Program-made: the position numbers and the translations under genes
Origin: an uncultured Collinsella sp.
GTDB taxonomy: Bacteria > Actinomycetota > Coriobacteriia > Coriobacteriales > Coriobacteriaceae
Assembly (NCBI GenBank): GCA_900550825.1
Contig: URTZ01000112.1
Location: forward strand, 1 to 6,428
DNA length: 6,428 nucleotides
Direction: 5' to 3'
Part shown: one piece after another, positions 1 through 6,428 of the stretch
Numbering within the stretch: the stretch's first letter is position 1
Layout: every line of letters begins with the position of its first letter
Notes under the pieces: generated by a model
Seen by the model: the letters and a program-made list of their open reading frames with translations, nothing else
Databases searched by the model: none
What the model was told of the DNA's origin: nothing

Positions 1-1
1 G

Positions 2-1381
2 TCGACCGCCCGCGTTTCCGAGGAGCCCGACTCCCCGGACACCGGCGATTCCGAATCAAACGCCGAGACCGACACCGTCTCTCCCGGTGACACCGCCGAA
101 ATCGACGTTGCCGCCGTTGAGGCCAAGCTCAAAGACCCCGGCTCGACCATGAGCTTTGAGCCCCTGACCGAGGAGCGCATCGAGACCGACTCGACCTATG
201 ATGCCGGCACCACCACGCAACTTATGTGGGGCGCCCGCTCCGACGTTGGCTGCGTGCGCCCGCACAATGAGGATTCCTACCTGGTGCAGTCGCCGCTCTT
301 TTGCGTATGCGACGGCATGGGTGGTCACGCTGCCGGCGAGGTAGCCTCCTCTATCGCTGTCGAGACCATTGCCAAGACAGCTCCTCAGTCTGCCGACGCC
401 GCACGCCTGGCGGCAGCCGTCGAGGCAGCCAACGCCGCCGTAATCGAGGCGGCCCTGAACGGCCTGGGCAAGCCCGGCATGGGCTGCACAGCCACCTGCG
501 CCTATATCGAAAACGACACGCTCGCCATCGCCCACGTGGGCGACTCTCGCGCCTACCTGCTCCACGAGGGCACGCTCATCCGCGTGACCCGCGACCACTC
601 CTACGTGGAGGAGCTCGTGGACGCTGGCGAGATCACGGCAGACGAGGCTCGCGTCCACCCCAACCGTTCGGTCATCACCCGCGCACTGGGCTCGGACCCC
701 GCCATGTATGCCGACCACTTCACTCTGCATATCGAGGAAGGCGACCGCCTGATCCTGTGCTCCGACGGCCTCTCGAGCATGATTCCCGATAGCGATATCG
801 AGAACATCGCCACGCAGTCCTCAACCGCGCAAATCTGCGTCGACAACCTAGTGGACGCGGCGCTTGCCGCCGGCGGCCACGACAACGTGACCGTAGTAGT
901 CGTTGACCTGGTTGACGATGGCGTCATGCGCGAGGCGCAACGCGTGCGTCGCCGCAACGTTACTATCGCCGCCATCCTGGCCCTCGTCTTTGTGCTGGCA
1001 GCTGGCATCTGGGCCTACACGGGTGTCACCGGCTCGTACTACCTGGGTACCTACCAGGGCAATGTCGCCGTCTGGCGCGGCCTGCCCGGCAAGCCGCTCG
1101 GACTCAAGCTCCACTGGCTCGAAAGCGAAACCAGCATCAAGCTATCCGACCTGCCCGAAGACACGCAAAACCGCCTCAAGGCGGGCATTCCGCAAACAAG
1201 TGTCGACGATGCGCAGGACACGATATCCAAGTACCGCCACCAGATCGACGAGGAGCAGACCCGCCAGGTGATCGACGCGCAAACGATTCGCGACAACACC
1301 AATCAGGGATCGACCTCCGAATCAGATTCCGAGAAAACCGCCGAACAGTCCGCCGAGGCCGAAGCCTCCGATAAGAATTAG
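2..1381 (+). CDS. pstP: PP2C-type Ser/Thr protein phosphatase, membrane-anchored (PstP/Stp1 family), 5' end open
   Basis: Metal-dependent phosphatase that removes phosphate from Ser/Thr residues modified by the PASTA kinase encoded downstream. Numbering from the ATG at 149, the cytoplasmic PP2C domain spans about residues 26-256. Visible motifs are RPHNED (37-42), DGMGGH (55-60, metal ligand D55), GDSRAY (131-136), the flap region with HPNRSVITRALG (170-181), SDG (205-207, D206) and GGHDNVT (242-248, D245). An Arg-rich stretch precedes one membrane segment (about 271-290). The extracytoplasmic part (about 291-370, including YYLGTYQG and WRGLPG) resembles that of mycobacterial PstP, and the protein ends in a Ser/Glu-rich tail. 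The ATG at 149 has no Shine-Dalgarno. The frame is open for 49 codons upstream, acidic and Ser-rich, with no ATG, GTG or TTG, so I annotate it as open to the window edge. Starting at 149 would give 410 residues. The family call is very secure; the start is not. Confidence 0.93.
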   Translation, partial: STARVSEEPDSPDTGDSESNAETDTVSPGDTAEIDVAAVEAKLKDPGSTMSFEPLTEERIETDSTYDAGTTTQLMWGARSDVGCVRPHNEDSYLVQSPLFCVCDGMGGHAAGEVASSIAVETIAKTAPQSADAARLAAAVEAANAAVIEAALNGLGKPGMGCTATCAYIENDTLAIAHVGDSRAYLLHEGTLIRVTRDHSYVEELVDAGEITADEARVHPNRSVITRALGSDPAMYADHFTLHIEEGDRLILCSDGLSSMIPDSDIENIATQSSTAQICVDNLVDAALAAGGHDNVTVVVVDLVDDGVMREAQRVRRRNVTIAAILALVFVLAAGIWAYTGVTGSYYLGTYQGNVAVWRGLPGKPLGLKLHWLESETSIKLSDLPEDTQNRLKAGIPQTSVDDAQDTISKYRHQIDEEQTRQVIDAQTIRDNTNQGSTSESDSEKTAEQSAEAEASDKN

Positions 1382-1389
1382 AAAGGGAG
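1382..1389 (+). promoter_or_regulatory. Shine-Dalgarno of the SEDS-PBP fusion gene
   Basis: AAAGGGAG directly follows the phosphatase stop codon and lies 8 nt before the ATG at 1398. This fixes that ATG as the start and argues against the in-frame GTG at 1389, whose first base is the last base of the site. The 16-bp gap between genes suggests cotranscription with the phosphatase. Confidence 0.7.
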
Positions 1390-1397
1390 TGCCGCTT

Positions 1398-4268
1398 ATG
1401 AGTCGCCGCAACACCGAGCTGCTCTTGCTCATCGCCTCGGCGTTCCCCGTCATCCTGCTGTATGCGATGTACGTCCTCACCGCGGGCGCTGCCATCTCCT
1501 TTGAGACGCTCGCCGTACCGATCGGCCTCTTTGCCGCCTTTGCCGCGGCCCACATTGCCGTGCGCATCTTGGCGCCCGGTGCCGACCCCGCCATCCTGCC
1601 CATTGTCTTTGTGCTTTCGGGCATCGGTATCACGTTCGTGACGCGTCTCGCACCCGCTCTCGCGATCTCACAGCTCATCATCCTGTTTGTCTCGGCGGCG
1701 CTCATGGTGGGAACGCTTGCACTGGTCAAAAACCTCGACGTGGTCATGCGCTACAAGTACACCTTTGGCATTATCGGCATCATTCTGCTGATGCTGCCTA
1801 TCTTTATCGGCACCACGATCTCGGGTTCCAAGCTCTGGATTCGCATCGCGGGCTTTACCATCCAGCCCGGCGAGTTCGCCAAGGTCTTTATCGTCCTGTT
1901 CCTGGCCGGCTACCTGGCCGAGAACCGCGAGCTGCTCTCCATCTCCAACCGCAAGATTCTGGGCTTTAAGATCCCTCGCCTGCGACTGCTGCTGCCGCTG
2001 TTTGCCGTGTGGGGTGTGTGCCTGCTCGTCGTCGTCTTCGAACGCGATCTGGGCTCTGCCGTACTGTTCTACACCATCTTCTTGCTGATGCTCTACGTTG
2101 CCACGGGGCGCTTTTCGTATGTCGTTATCGGCCTTGCGCTCTTAGCCGTTGGAGCCGTGGGCGCCTACAAGTTCCTGTCTCACGTTCAGGTGCGTTTCCA
2201 GGTTTGGCTCGATCCGTTTAAGGACGCCCAGGGCCAGGGCTACCAGATCGTCCAGTCGCTCTTCTCGCTTGCCGATGGTGGTCTGGTCGGTGTTGGCATC
2301 GGCAACGGCATGGCCAACAACATCCCTGTCGTCGAGTCCGACTTTATCTTCTCGGCTATCGGCGAGGAGATGGGCCTTTTGGGCGGCGGCGCCGTGCTCA
2401 TCCTGTTTATGCTCTTTGCCGTGCGTGGCCTCACCACGGCTGCCCGCGCTAAATCCGACCTCGCCGCCTTTAGTGCCACAGGCCTTACGGCCGCCATCAG
2501 CTTCCAGGCCTTCTTGATCGTTGGCGGCGTAACCCGCCTGATCCCGCTGACCGGCGTCACTCTGCCCTTTATGAGCCAGGGCGGCTCCTCTCTGCTGGCG
2601 AGCTTTATCATCGTCGCGCTCCTGCTGCGCGCCGGTGACGAGGCGACCGGACGCGAGGCCGAGCTTACCGGCACCGGCACCATGGCCGCCATCACCGATG
2701 ATCAGGTCGCATCTGCCGCCGCCCCGACGGGCACGCGCTTTGCCACCTCGTCTTCCTACGGCAGCGGCAGCCATTCCATCGGCTCGCGTATGCGCCGTCG
2801 CCTGCTCGACACGCCTGAATCCGGTGTGCTCGGCCGCGTTGCGCTCGCCAACCGTCTAACCCGTGCGGTGCTCGCCTTTACGGCGCTGTTCGCCATCCTT
2901 ATCGGCAACCTCACCTATGTCCAGGTCATCAAGGCCAAGGACTATCAGGACATGCCGACCAACAACCACACCATCGCCCGCTCCAAGTACATCCAGCGCG
3001 GCTCCATCATCACGTCCGACGGCGTGACGCTGGCCGAGTCGCTGCAGCAGGAGGACGGCACCTACGTACGCTCCTACCCCAACGGTAACCTGGCAGCGCA
3101 CGTGGTTGGCTATGTGAGCCAGCAGTATGGCACCACCGCCATCGAGAGCGCCATGAACGACACGCTCACCGGCTCTAAGGATTACTCCAGCTGGAACAAT
3201 GCCATCGCGTCGCTCGCGGGCCAGACCCAGCCGGGCAACACCGCCAAGCTCACCATCGACTCGCGTATCCAGACGGCGGCCGAGCAAGCACTCAAGGGCT
3301 TTAAGGGCGCTGTAGTGGTCATCGACCCGCGTACCGGCGCGGTGCTCGCATGTGCCAGCTCGCCCACCTACGACAACACCAACATCGATGCCCTGCTGCA
3401 GACGGGCGGCGGCGAGGACGGCTCCATGTACAATCGCGCCATGGACGCGCTGTACACGCCGGGCTCAACGTTTAAGGTCGTTACGCTTTCCGCGGCACTC
3501 GAGACCGGTACCGCCAGCCTGACCAGCACCTACCAGGCGCCCGGCTCCATGGATATCGGCAACGCACCGGTCACCAACTATGCCAACGAGAGCTACGGCA
3601 CCATCAGCCTGCAGCAGGCCTTTGCCGTGTCCTCCAACGTCGTCTTTGGCCAGGTGGCAAACGAAGTTGGCGCAAACACGCTCGTGCAGTTTGCCAACGC
3701 CTTTGGCTACGGCCAAAAGCTCGGCCAGGACCTGACCTCCGCGGCCTCCATCATGGCCGACCCGTCGCTCATGACCGAGTGGGAGACCGCCTGGGCCGGC
3801 GCCGGCCAGCCTGTCGGCATGGACCACACGCCCGGCCCGCAGACCACCGTCATGCAAAACGCCGTGATTGCCGCCGCCATCGCTAACAGCGGCGTGGTCA
3901 TGGACCCGTACTTTGTAGCCCAGGTACTCGCCCCGGACGGAACCGTGGTCAAGACCACGCAGTCCCGCTCGCTTGGTCAGGCCGTCAGCTCCGCCACGGC
4001 CGACCAGGTCAAGCAGGCCATGCTCGCCGTCGTCCAGTCCGGCACCGGCACCGATGCCCAAATCCCCGGCGTCAAGGTCGCCGGCAAGACCGGTTCGGCC
4101 GAGACCGGCGGCACCAACGTCAACTCGATGTTCGTTGGCTTTGCACCTTACGATTCACCCACAGTCGCTATCTCGGTGGCCTTAGAGGATTACGACAAGC
4201 ATGACGTCGAGGCCGCCAAGATCGCCGGCATCGTCCTGACTGCGGCACTCGCCGCCCAGGGAGCGTGA
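1398..4268 (+). CDS. rodA-pbpA: SEDS glycosyltransferase (RodA/FtsW)-class B penicillin-binding protein fusion
   Basis: A single 956-residue polypeptide combining the two halves of a peptidoglycan synthase. Residues 1-414 are a polytopic SEDS domain that would polymerise lipid II. Motifs include GSKLWI with IQPGEFAK (143-162), GYQIVQS, the DFIF loop with D315 at the position of the essential Asp of RodA/FtsW, and PFMSQGGSSL (390-399). A cytoplasmic linker (about 415-485) leads to a second membrane anchor (about 490-510). The PBP module follows: RGSI (534-537) in a short pedestal, then a transpeptidase domain with STFK (S690 nucleophile, K693), SSN (745-747) and KTG (897-899), all intact. The short pedestal and motifs such as YPNGNLAAHVVGY resemble mycobacterial PbpA, whose gene adjoins rodA. 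The ATG at 1398 is chosen for its Shine-Dalgarno. RodA is favoured over FtsW by gene context and PbpA likeness; sequence alone does not settle it. Confidence 0.93.
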   Translation: MSRRNTELLLLIASAFPVILLYAMYVLTAGAAISFETLAVPIGLFAAFAAAHIAVRILAPGADPAILPIVFVLSGIGITFVTRLAPALAISQLIILFVSAALMVGTLALVKNLDVVMRYKYTFGIIGIILLMLPIFIGTTISGSKLWIRIAGFTIQPGEFAKVFIVLFLAGYLAENRELLSISNRKILGFKIPRLRLLLPLFAVWGVCLLVVVFERDLGSAVLFYTIFLLMLYVATGRFSYVVIGLALLAVGAVGAYKFLSHVQVRFQVWLDPFKDAQGQGYQIVQSLFSLADGGLVGVGIGNGMANNIPVVESDFIFSAIGEEMGLLGGGAVLILFMLFAVRGLTTAARAKSDLAAFSATGLTAAISFQAFLIVGGVTRLIPLTGVTLPFMSQGGSSLLASFIIVALLLRAGDEATGREAELTGTGTMAAITDDQVASAAAPTGTRFATSSSYGSGSHSIGSRMRRRLLDTPESGVLGRVALANRLTRAVLAFTALFAILIGNLTYVQVIKAKDYQDMPTNNHTIARSKYIQRGSIITSDGVTLAESLQQEDGTYVRSYPNGNLAAHVVGYVSQQYGTTAIESAMNDTLTGSKDYSSWNNAIASLAGQTQPGNTAKLTIDSRIQTAAEQALKGFKGAVVVIDPRTGAVLACASSPTYDNTNIDALLQTGGGEDGSMYNRAMDALYTPGSTFKVVTLSAALETGTASLTSTYQAPGSMDIGNAPVTNYANESYGTISLQQAFAVSSNVVFGQVANEVGANTLVQFANAFGYGQKLGQDLTSAASIMADPSLMTEWETAWAGAGQPVGMDHTPGPQTTVMQNAVIAAAIANSGVVMDPYFVAQVLAPDGTVVKTTQSRSLGQAVSSATADQVKQAMLAVVQSGTGTDAQIPGVKVAGKTGSAETGGTNVNSMFVGFAPYDSPTVAISVALEDYDKHDVEAAKIAGIVLTAALAAQGA

Positions 4269-4318
4269 TGCCCGTGATCGAATCGGACACCCGGGGCGCG
4301 CCGCGGCCTAAGGGCTAG
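4268..4318 (+). CDS. possible 16-codon ORF coupled to the fusion stop codon
   Basis: This ATG shares its A with the fusion's TGA (TGATG at 4266-4270), an arrangement typical of coupled translation. AGGGAG at 4258-4263, inside the end of the fusion gene, could act as ribosome binding site with a 4-nt spacer. The product would be MPVIESDTRGAPRPKG, of no family I recognise. Its TAG (4316-4318) lies in the 3' arm of the hairpin at 4300-4322, so a translating ribosome would keep that hairpin open. It may be a leader-type ORF affecting the kinase gene, a decayed remnant, or chance; an ORF this short is weak evidence by itself. Confidence 0.2.
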   Translation: MPVIESDTRGAPRPKG

Positions 4319-4322
4319 CGGC
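4300..4322 (+). other. hairpin in the gap before the PASTA kinase gene
   Basis: The 5' arm GCCGCGGCC (4300-4308) pairs with the 3' arm GGCTAGCGGC (4313-4322) across a TAAG loop. This gives 9 pairs, including one G-U (4305-4316), with a single bulged A at 4317. The 5' arm overlaps the palindrome GGCGCGCC (4295-4302), which could compete for folding. No T run follows, so it does not look like a standard intrinsic terminator. It may protect or process the mRNA, or attenuate expression between the fusion and the kinase. The pairing is read directly; the role is inference. Confidence 0.45.
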
Positions 4323-4333
4323 AATGCGCCACA

Positions 4334-4348
4334 TGGCCCCAGCGGCCA
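4334..4348 (+). other. small second hairpin in the same gap
   Basis: TGGCC (4334-4338) pairs with GGCCA (4344-4348) around a five-base loop, CCAGC. The stem has 5 pairs, no extension and no following T run. It lies 11 nt after the larger hairpin and could stack with it, but a stem this short is common by chance in GC-rich DNA. Confidence 0.25.
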
Positions 4349-4390
4349 CACAGTAGGTACTACACACATCGTTGAGCGAATAGTTATGTT

Positions 4391-4395
4391 AGGAG
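4391..4395 (+). promoter_or_regulatory. Shine-Dalgarno of the PASTA kinase gene
   Basis: AGGAG ends 5 nt before the ATG at 4401 and is followed by a second purine block, AGGA (4397-4400). It decides the start: the upstream in-frame ATG at 4386 has no comparable site and would place this motif inside the coding sequence. Confidence 0.7.
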
Positions 4396-4400
4396 CAGGA

Positions 4401-6362
4401 ATGGAACAGAGGGTCCTCGGGGGAAGATACCTCCTCAAGGATAAGGTGGGGACAGGCGGCATGGCGACCGTCTACCGTGCACAGGATCAGGTCCTCGACC
4501 GCACGGTAGCCGTCAAGATCATGCTGCCGCAGTACGCCGGCGACGCCACCTTCGCCGCGCGTTTTAAGCAGGAGGCCCAGGCAGCAGCCGGCCTCTCCTC
4601 CCCCTATATCGTAGGCGTCTACGATTGGGGCAAGGACGGCGACACCTATTACATCGTCATGGAGTATCTGCGCGGTACCGACCTCAAGAGCGGCATCAAG
4701 AGCCACGGCGCCCTCGACCCCAAGAAGGTCGCCCAGATCGGCTCGCAGATCAGCTCCGCGCTTTCAGTCGCCCACAAGCACGAGATCATCCACCGCGACA
4801 TTAAGCCGCAGAACATCATGGTGCTGCCCGACGGCAACATCAAGGTGATGGACTTTGGCATCGCGCGCGCCAAGAACAGCCACCTCACGCAAGACAACAA
4901 CGTGCTGGGAACTGCCCACTACGTCAGCCCCGAGCAGACCCGTGGTCAGGACCTCGGCCCCACCTCGGATATCTACTCGCTGGGCGTCGTGATGTACGAG
5001 TGCGCCACCGGCCGCGTTCCCTTTGACGGTGACGACGCTATCTCGGTCGCACTCAAGCAGGTCAACGAGCTGCCTATTCCGCCGAGCCAGATCAACTCCG
5101 GTGTCGACGCCGACCTTGAGCGCATCATCCTCAAGTGCATGGAGAAGGACCCCGCAAACCGCTTCCAGACGGCCGACGAGCTGCGTCAGGTGCTCAACAG
5201 CTACCTGTCGGGCCGTGCCGTCAACGTCTCGGAGCCCACGCGCATCATCGGTGCCCCCGGTGAACTGGGCGCCACCAAGACTCGCGAGCTTTCCGATCAG
5301 ACGCGCGCCATGGTGCGTCCCGTCTCGGGCGTGAGCGGCCAGAATACCGCCCGTAGCTCGGTTTCGGGCTCCACCGGCTCCTACGAGGTCGAAGAGCCCA
5401 AATCCAACAAGAACAAGATCATCGCCGCCGTGGTGGCAGCCGCTGCTGTCATCGGCATCGTGGTGGCCTTTGCCACAGGACTCTTTGGCGGCGAGCAGGT
5501 CACCGTGCCCGACGTGCTGGGCAAGGACCAGCAGACTGCCGTCGAGCTGATCAAGGAGGCCGGCCTCGAGGTTGGCACCGTCGATCAGAGCTACAACGAC
5601 GACGTCGACGAGGGCAAGGTCGCCGAGCAGACGCCCAACGGTAACACCAAGAAGGCCAAGGGCACTAAGGTGAACCTGGTAATCTCCAAGGGCCCCAAGC
5701 CCTCCGAGAAGGTTGAGGTTCCCCTGCTTGTCGGCCTGACCAAGGACCAGGCCGAGGCCGCGTTGGCAAGCGTTGGCCTGAAGGGCAACGCCTCCGAGCA
5801 GGCCAACGAGGCCGATGAGGGCCAGGTCTTTGAGCAGGGCACCGAAGCCGGTAAGGAAGTCGCGAAGGGCACGACCATCTCGTACAAGGTCTCGGGCGGC
5901 CCGGATACCACGTCCGTCCCCGATCTGACCGACATGACCGAGGCCCAGGCACGCAACGCTCTCGACATGGCTGGCTTTGGCGTCGACGTGAGCTACCAGG
6001 AAAACGACTCGGTTACCGAGGGCACCGTAATTAGCTGGAACCCTAGCGGCAAGCAGAAGCCCGGTGCCACGATCACCGTCGTCATCGCCAAGAAGTCCGG
6101 CAAGGCCAGCGTCCCGGGTAACCTGTACGGCAAGAGCATCTCCGCCGCCGTCACCGCGCTCAACAACGCCGGTTTCTATAACATTGGCTTCTGTGACCAG
6201 AACGGCAATCCCGTAAGCGGTAACGAGGATGCCACCGTTACGGGCGTCTCCCCCACTGGCAAGCAGTCCACCGACAGCACGATTACGCTGACGGTCGCAC
6301 TTTCTGGTTCGGGCTCGGGCTCGGGCACGAGCACGGGCGACGATTCCGGTACGACCAACTAG
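4401..6362 (+). CDS. pknB: PASTA-domain Ser/Thr protein kinase (PknB/PrkC/Stk family)
   Basis: Transmembrane eukaryotic-type kinase of 653 residues that couples cell-wall signals to phosphorylation of division and wall enzymes. The kinase domain (about 1-272) has a glycine loop (GTGGMATV, 17-24), VAVK with K39, an alpha-C Glu at E58, HRDIKPQN (131-138, catalytic D133), DFG (151-153) and GTAHYVSPEQ (170-179). The activation loop reads TQD at 163-165, where PknB has TQT. A Ser/Thr-rich juxtamembrane stretch leads to one membrane segment (about 340-362). Four PASTA repeats follow outside the cell (about 365-432, 436-501, 502-567, 568-634), then a Ser/Gly tail. The overall plan equals mycobacterial PknB. 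The gene starts 132 bp after the fusion and is probably in the same operon, though the structured gap could allow separate control. Its activity should be opposed by the phosphatase at the left end of the window. Confidence 0.95.
   Translation: MEQRVLGGRYLLKDKVGTGGMATVYRAQDQVLDRTVAVKIMLPQYAGDATFAARFKQEAQAAAGLSSPYIVGVYDWGKDGDTYYIVMEYLRGTDLKSGIKSHGALDPKKVAQIGSQISSALSVAHKHEIIHRDIKPQNIMVLPDGNIKVMDFGIARAKNSHLTQDNNVLGTAHYVSPEQTRGQDLGPTSDIYSLGVVMYECATGRVPFDGDDAISVALKQVNELPIPPSQINSGVDADLERIILKCMEKDPANRFQTADELRQVLNSYLSGRAVNVSEPTRIIGAPGELGATKTRELSDQTRAMVRPVSGVSGQNTARSSVSGSTGSYEVEEPKSNKNKIIAAVVAAAAVIGIVVAFATGLFGGEQVTVPDVLGKDQQTAVELIKEAGLEVGTVDQSYNDDVDEGKVAEQTPNGNTKKAKGTKVNLVISKGPKPSEKVEVPLLVGLTKDQAEAALASVGLKGNASEQANEADEGQVFEQGTEAGKEVAKGTTISYKVSGGPDTTSVPDLTDMTEAQARNALDMAGFGVDVSYQENDSVTEGTVISWNPSGKQKPGATITVVIAKKSGKASVPGNLYGKSISAAVTALNNAGFYNIGFCDQNGNPVSGNEDATVTGVSPTGKQSTDSTITLTVALSGSGSGSGTSTGDDSGTTN
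6309..6326 (+). repeat. TCGGGC hexamer, three perfect tandem copies
   Basis: Three in-frame TCGGGC units encode Ser-Gly pairs in the kinase's C-terminal tail (residues 637-642), flanked by degenerate Ser-Gly and Thr-Gly codons. The tail after the last PASTA repeat looks like a flexible spacer. In-frame hexamers can gain or lose copies without breaking the gene, so strain length differences would be expected here. Confidence 0.6.
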
Positions 6363-6382
6363 TCGCCACCCCACCGCTCATC

Positions 6383-6396
6383 GCGGCTTTCGCCGC
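6383..6396 (+). terminator. weak terminator-like stem-loop after the kinase gene
   Basis: GCGGC (6383-6387) pairs with GCCGC (6392-6396) around TTTC, 20 bases after the kinase stop codon. The stem is only 5 pairs and is followed by AAACATATTC rather than a T run, so it is not a convincing intrinsic terminator. Read on the minus strand, the loop is GAAA, a stable GNRA tetraloop. The remaining bases to the window end show no start codon with a ribosome site and no other recognisable element. Confidence 0.2.
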
Positions 6397-6428
6397 AAAC
6401 ATATTCGCTCACAGGCGCCCGCTTGCTC

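Noticed and set aside
1..150. The other two forward frames as the end of an upstream FHA gene
   Set aside because: Both end in stops (TGA at 88-90 and at 150-152), but their translations are Arg-rich or Pro-rich shadows, while the phosphatase frame has normal protein composition throughout.
56..730. 224-codon open frame on the minus strand opposite the phosphatase gene
   Set aside because: It lies fully antisense to conserved PP2C motifs, has a Gly/Ala/Val-rich shadow composition and no matching family.
866..877. 12-base perfect palindrome GCCGCCGGCGGC
   Set aside because: It encodes Ala-Ala-Gly-Gly just before the conserved HDN motif of the phosphatase, so codon choice explains it.
1389..1397. 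GTG at 1389 as start of the SEDS-PBP fusion
   Set aside because: The GTG overlaps the AAAGGGAG ribosome site and has no site of its own at proper distance. The ATG at 1398 has ideal spacing.
3794..3807. 14-base perfect palindrome GGCCGGCGCCGGCC
   Set aside because: It lies inside the transpeptidase domain and is explained by GC-rich Ala and Gly codons.
4372..4390. TTGAGC and TATGTT as a promoter for the kinase gene
   Set aside because: The two hexamers are only 7 bases apart, far from the usual 16-18, and the second lies too close to the start codon. No better pair was seen in the gap.
4386..4400. ATG at 4386 as start of the PASTA kinase
   Set aside because: No Shine-Dalgarno precedes it, while AGGAG at 4391-4395 is well placed for the ATG at 4401.
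4764..6374. 536-codon open frame on the minus strand antisense to the kinase gene
   Set aside because: Its translation is a Gly/Ala/Val/Asp/Arg-rich mirror of the kinase codons with no recognisable domain. Long antisense frames are expected in GC-rich genes with strong third-position bias.

Overview
The window is a compact, all-forward cell-envelope signalling and peptidoglycan-synthesis locus from a high-GC bacterium. Gene order and protein families match the actinobacterial pstP-rodA-pbpA-pknA-pknB cluster, but in reduced form: a PP2C Ser/Thr phosphatase, one polypeptide joining a RodA/FtsW (SEDS) glycosyltransferase to a class B penicillin-binding protein, and a PASTA-domain Ser/Thr kinase. 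There is no separate pknA-like kinase. The fusion, the reduced gene set and the general codon and protein style suggest the class Coriobacteriia, perhaps Collinsella. That placement is inference from memory, not a database result.

Layout. Positions 2-1381 hold the phosphatase; its frame is open to the left edge, so its true start may lie outside the window. A 16-bp gap with a good Shine-Dalgarno leads to the SEDS-PBP fusion (ATG 1398, stop 4268). A 132-bp gap follows. It holds a possible 16-codon ORF overlapping the fusion's stop codon, a 9-bp-stem hairpin, a smaller hairpin and a strong Shine-Dalgarno. The PASTA kinase runs from ATG 4401 to 6362. The last 66 bases carry only a short GC-rich stem-loop and no recognisable gene.

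How the genes work together. The kinase carries four extracellular PASTA repeats, a fold that in related proteins senses muropeptides or lipid II, and phosphorylates division and wall-synthesis factors. The phosphatase reverses this. The fusion would polymerise glycan strands with its SEDS half and cross-link them with its transpeptidase half. All motifs expected for catalysis are intact in all three proteins. The most notable points are the natural polymerase-transpeptidase fusion, an Asp in place of one of the two activation-loop threonines of the PknB type, and the structured gap before the kinase gene. I see no mobile element, CRISPR array, RNA gene or wholly new system here.
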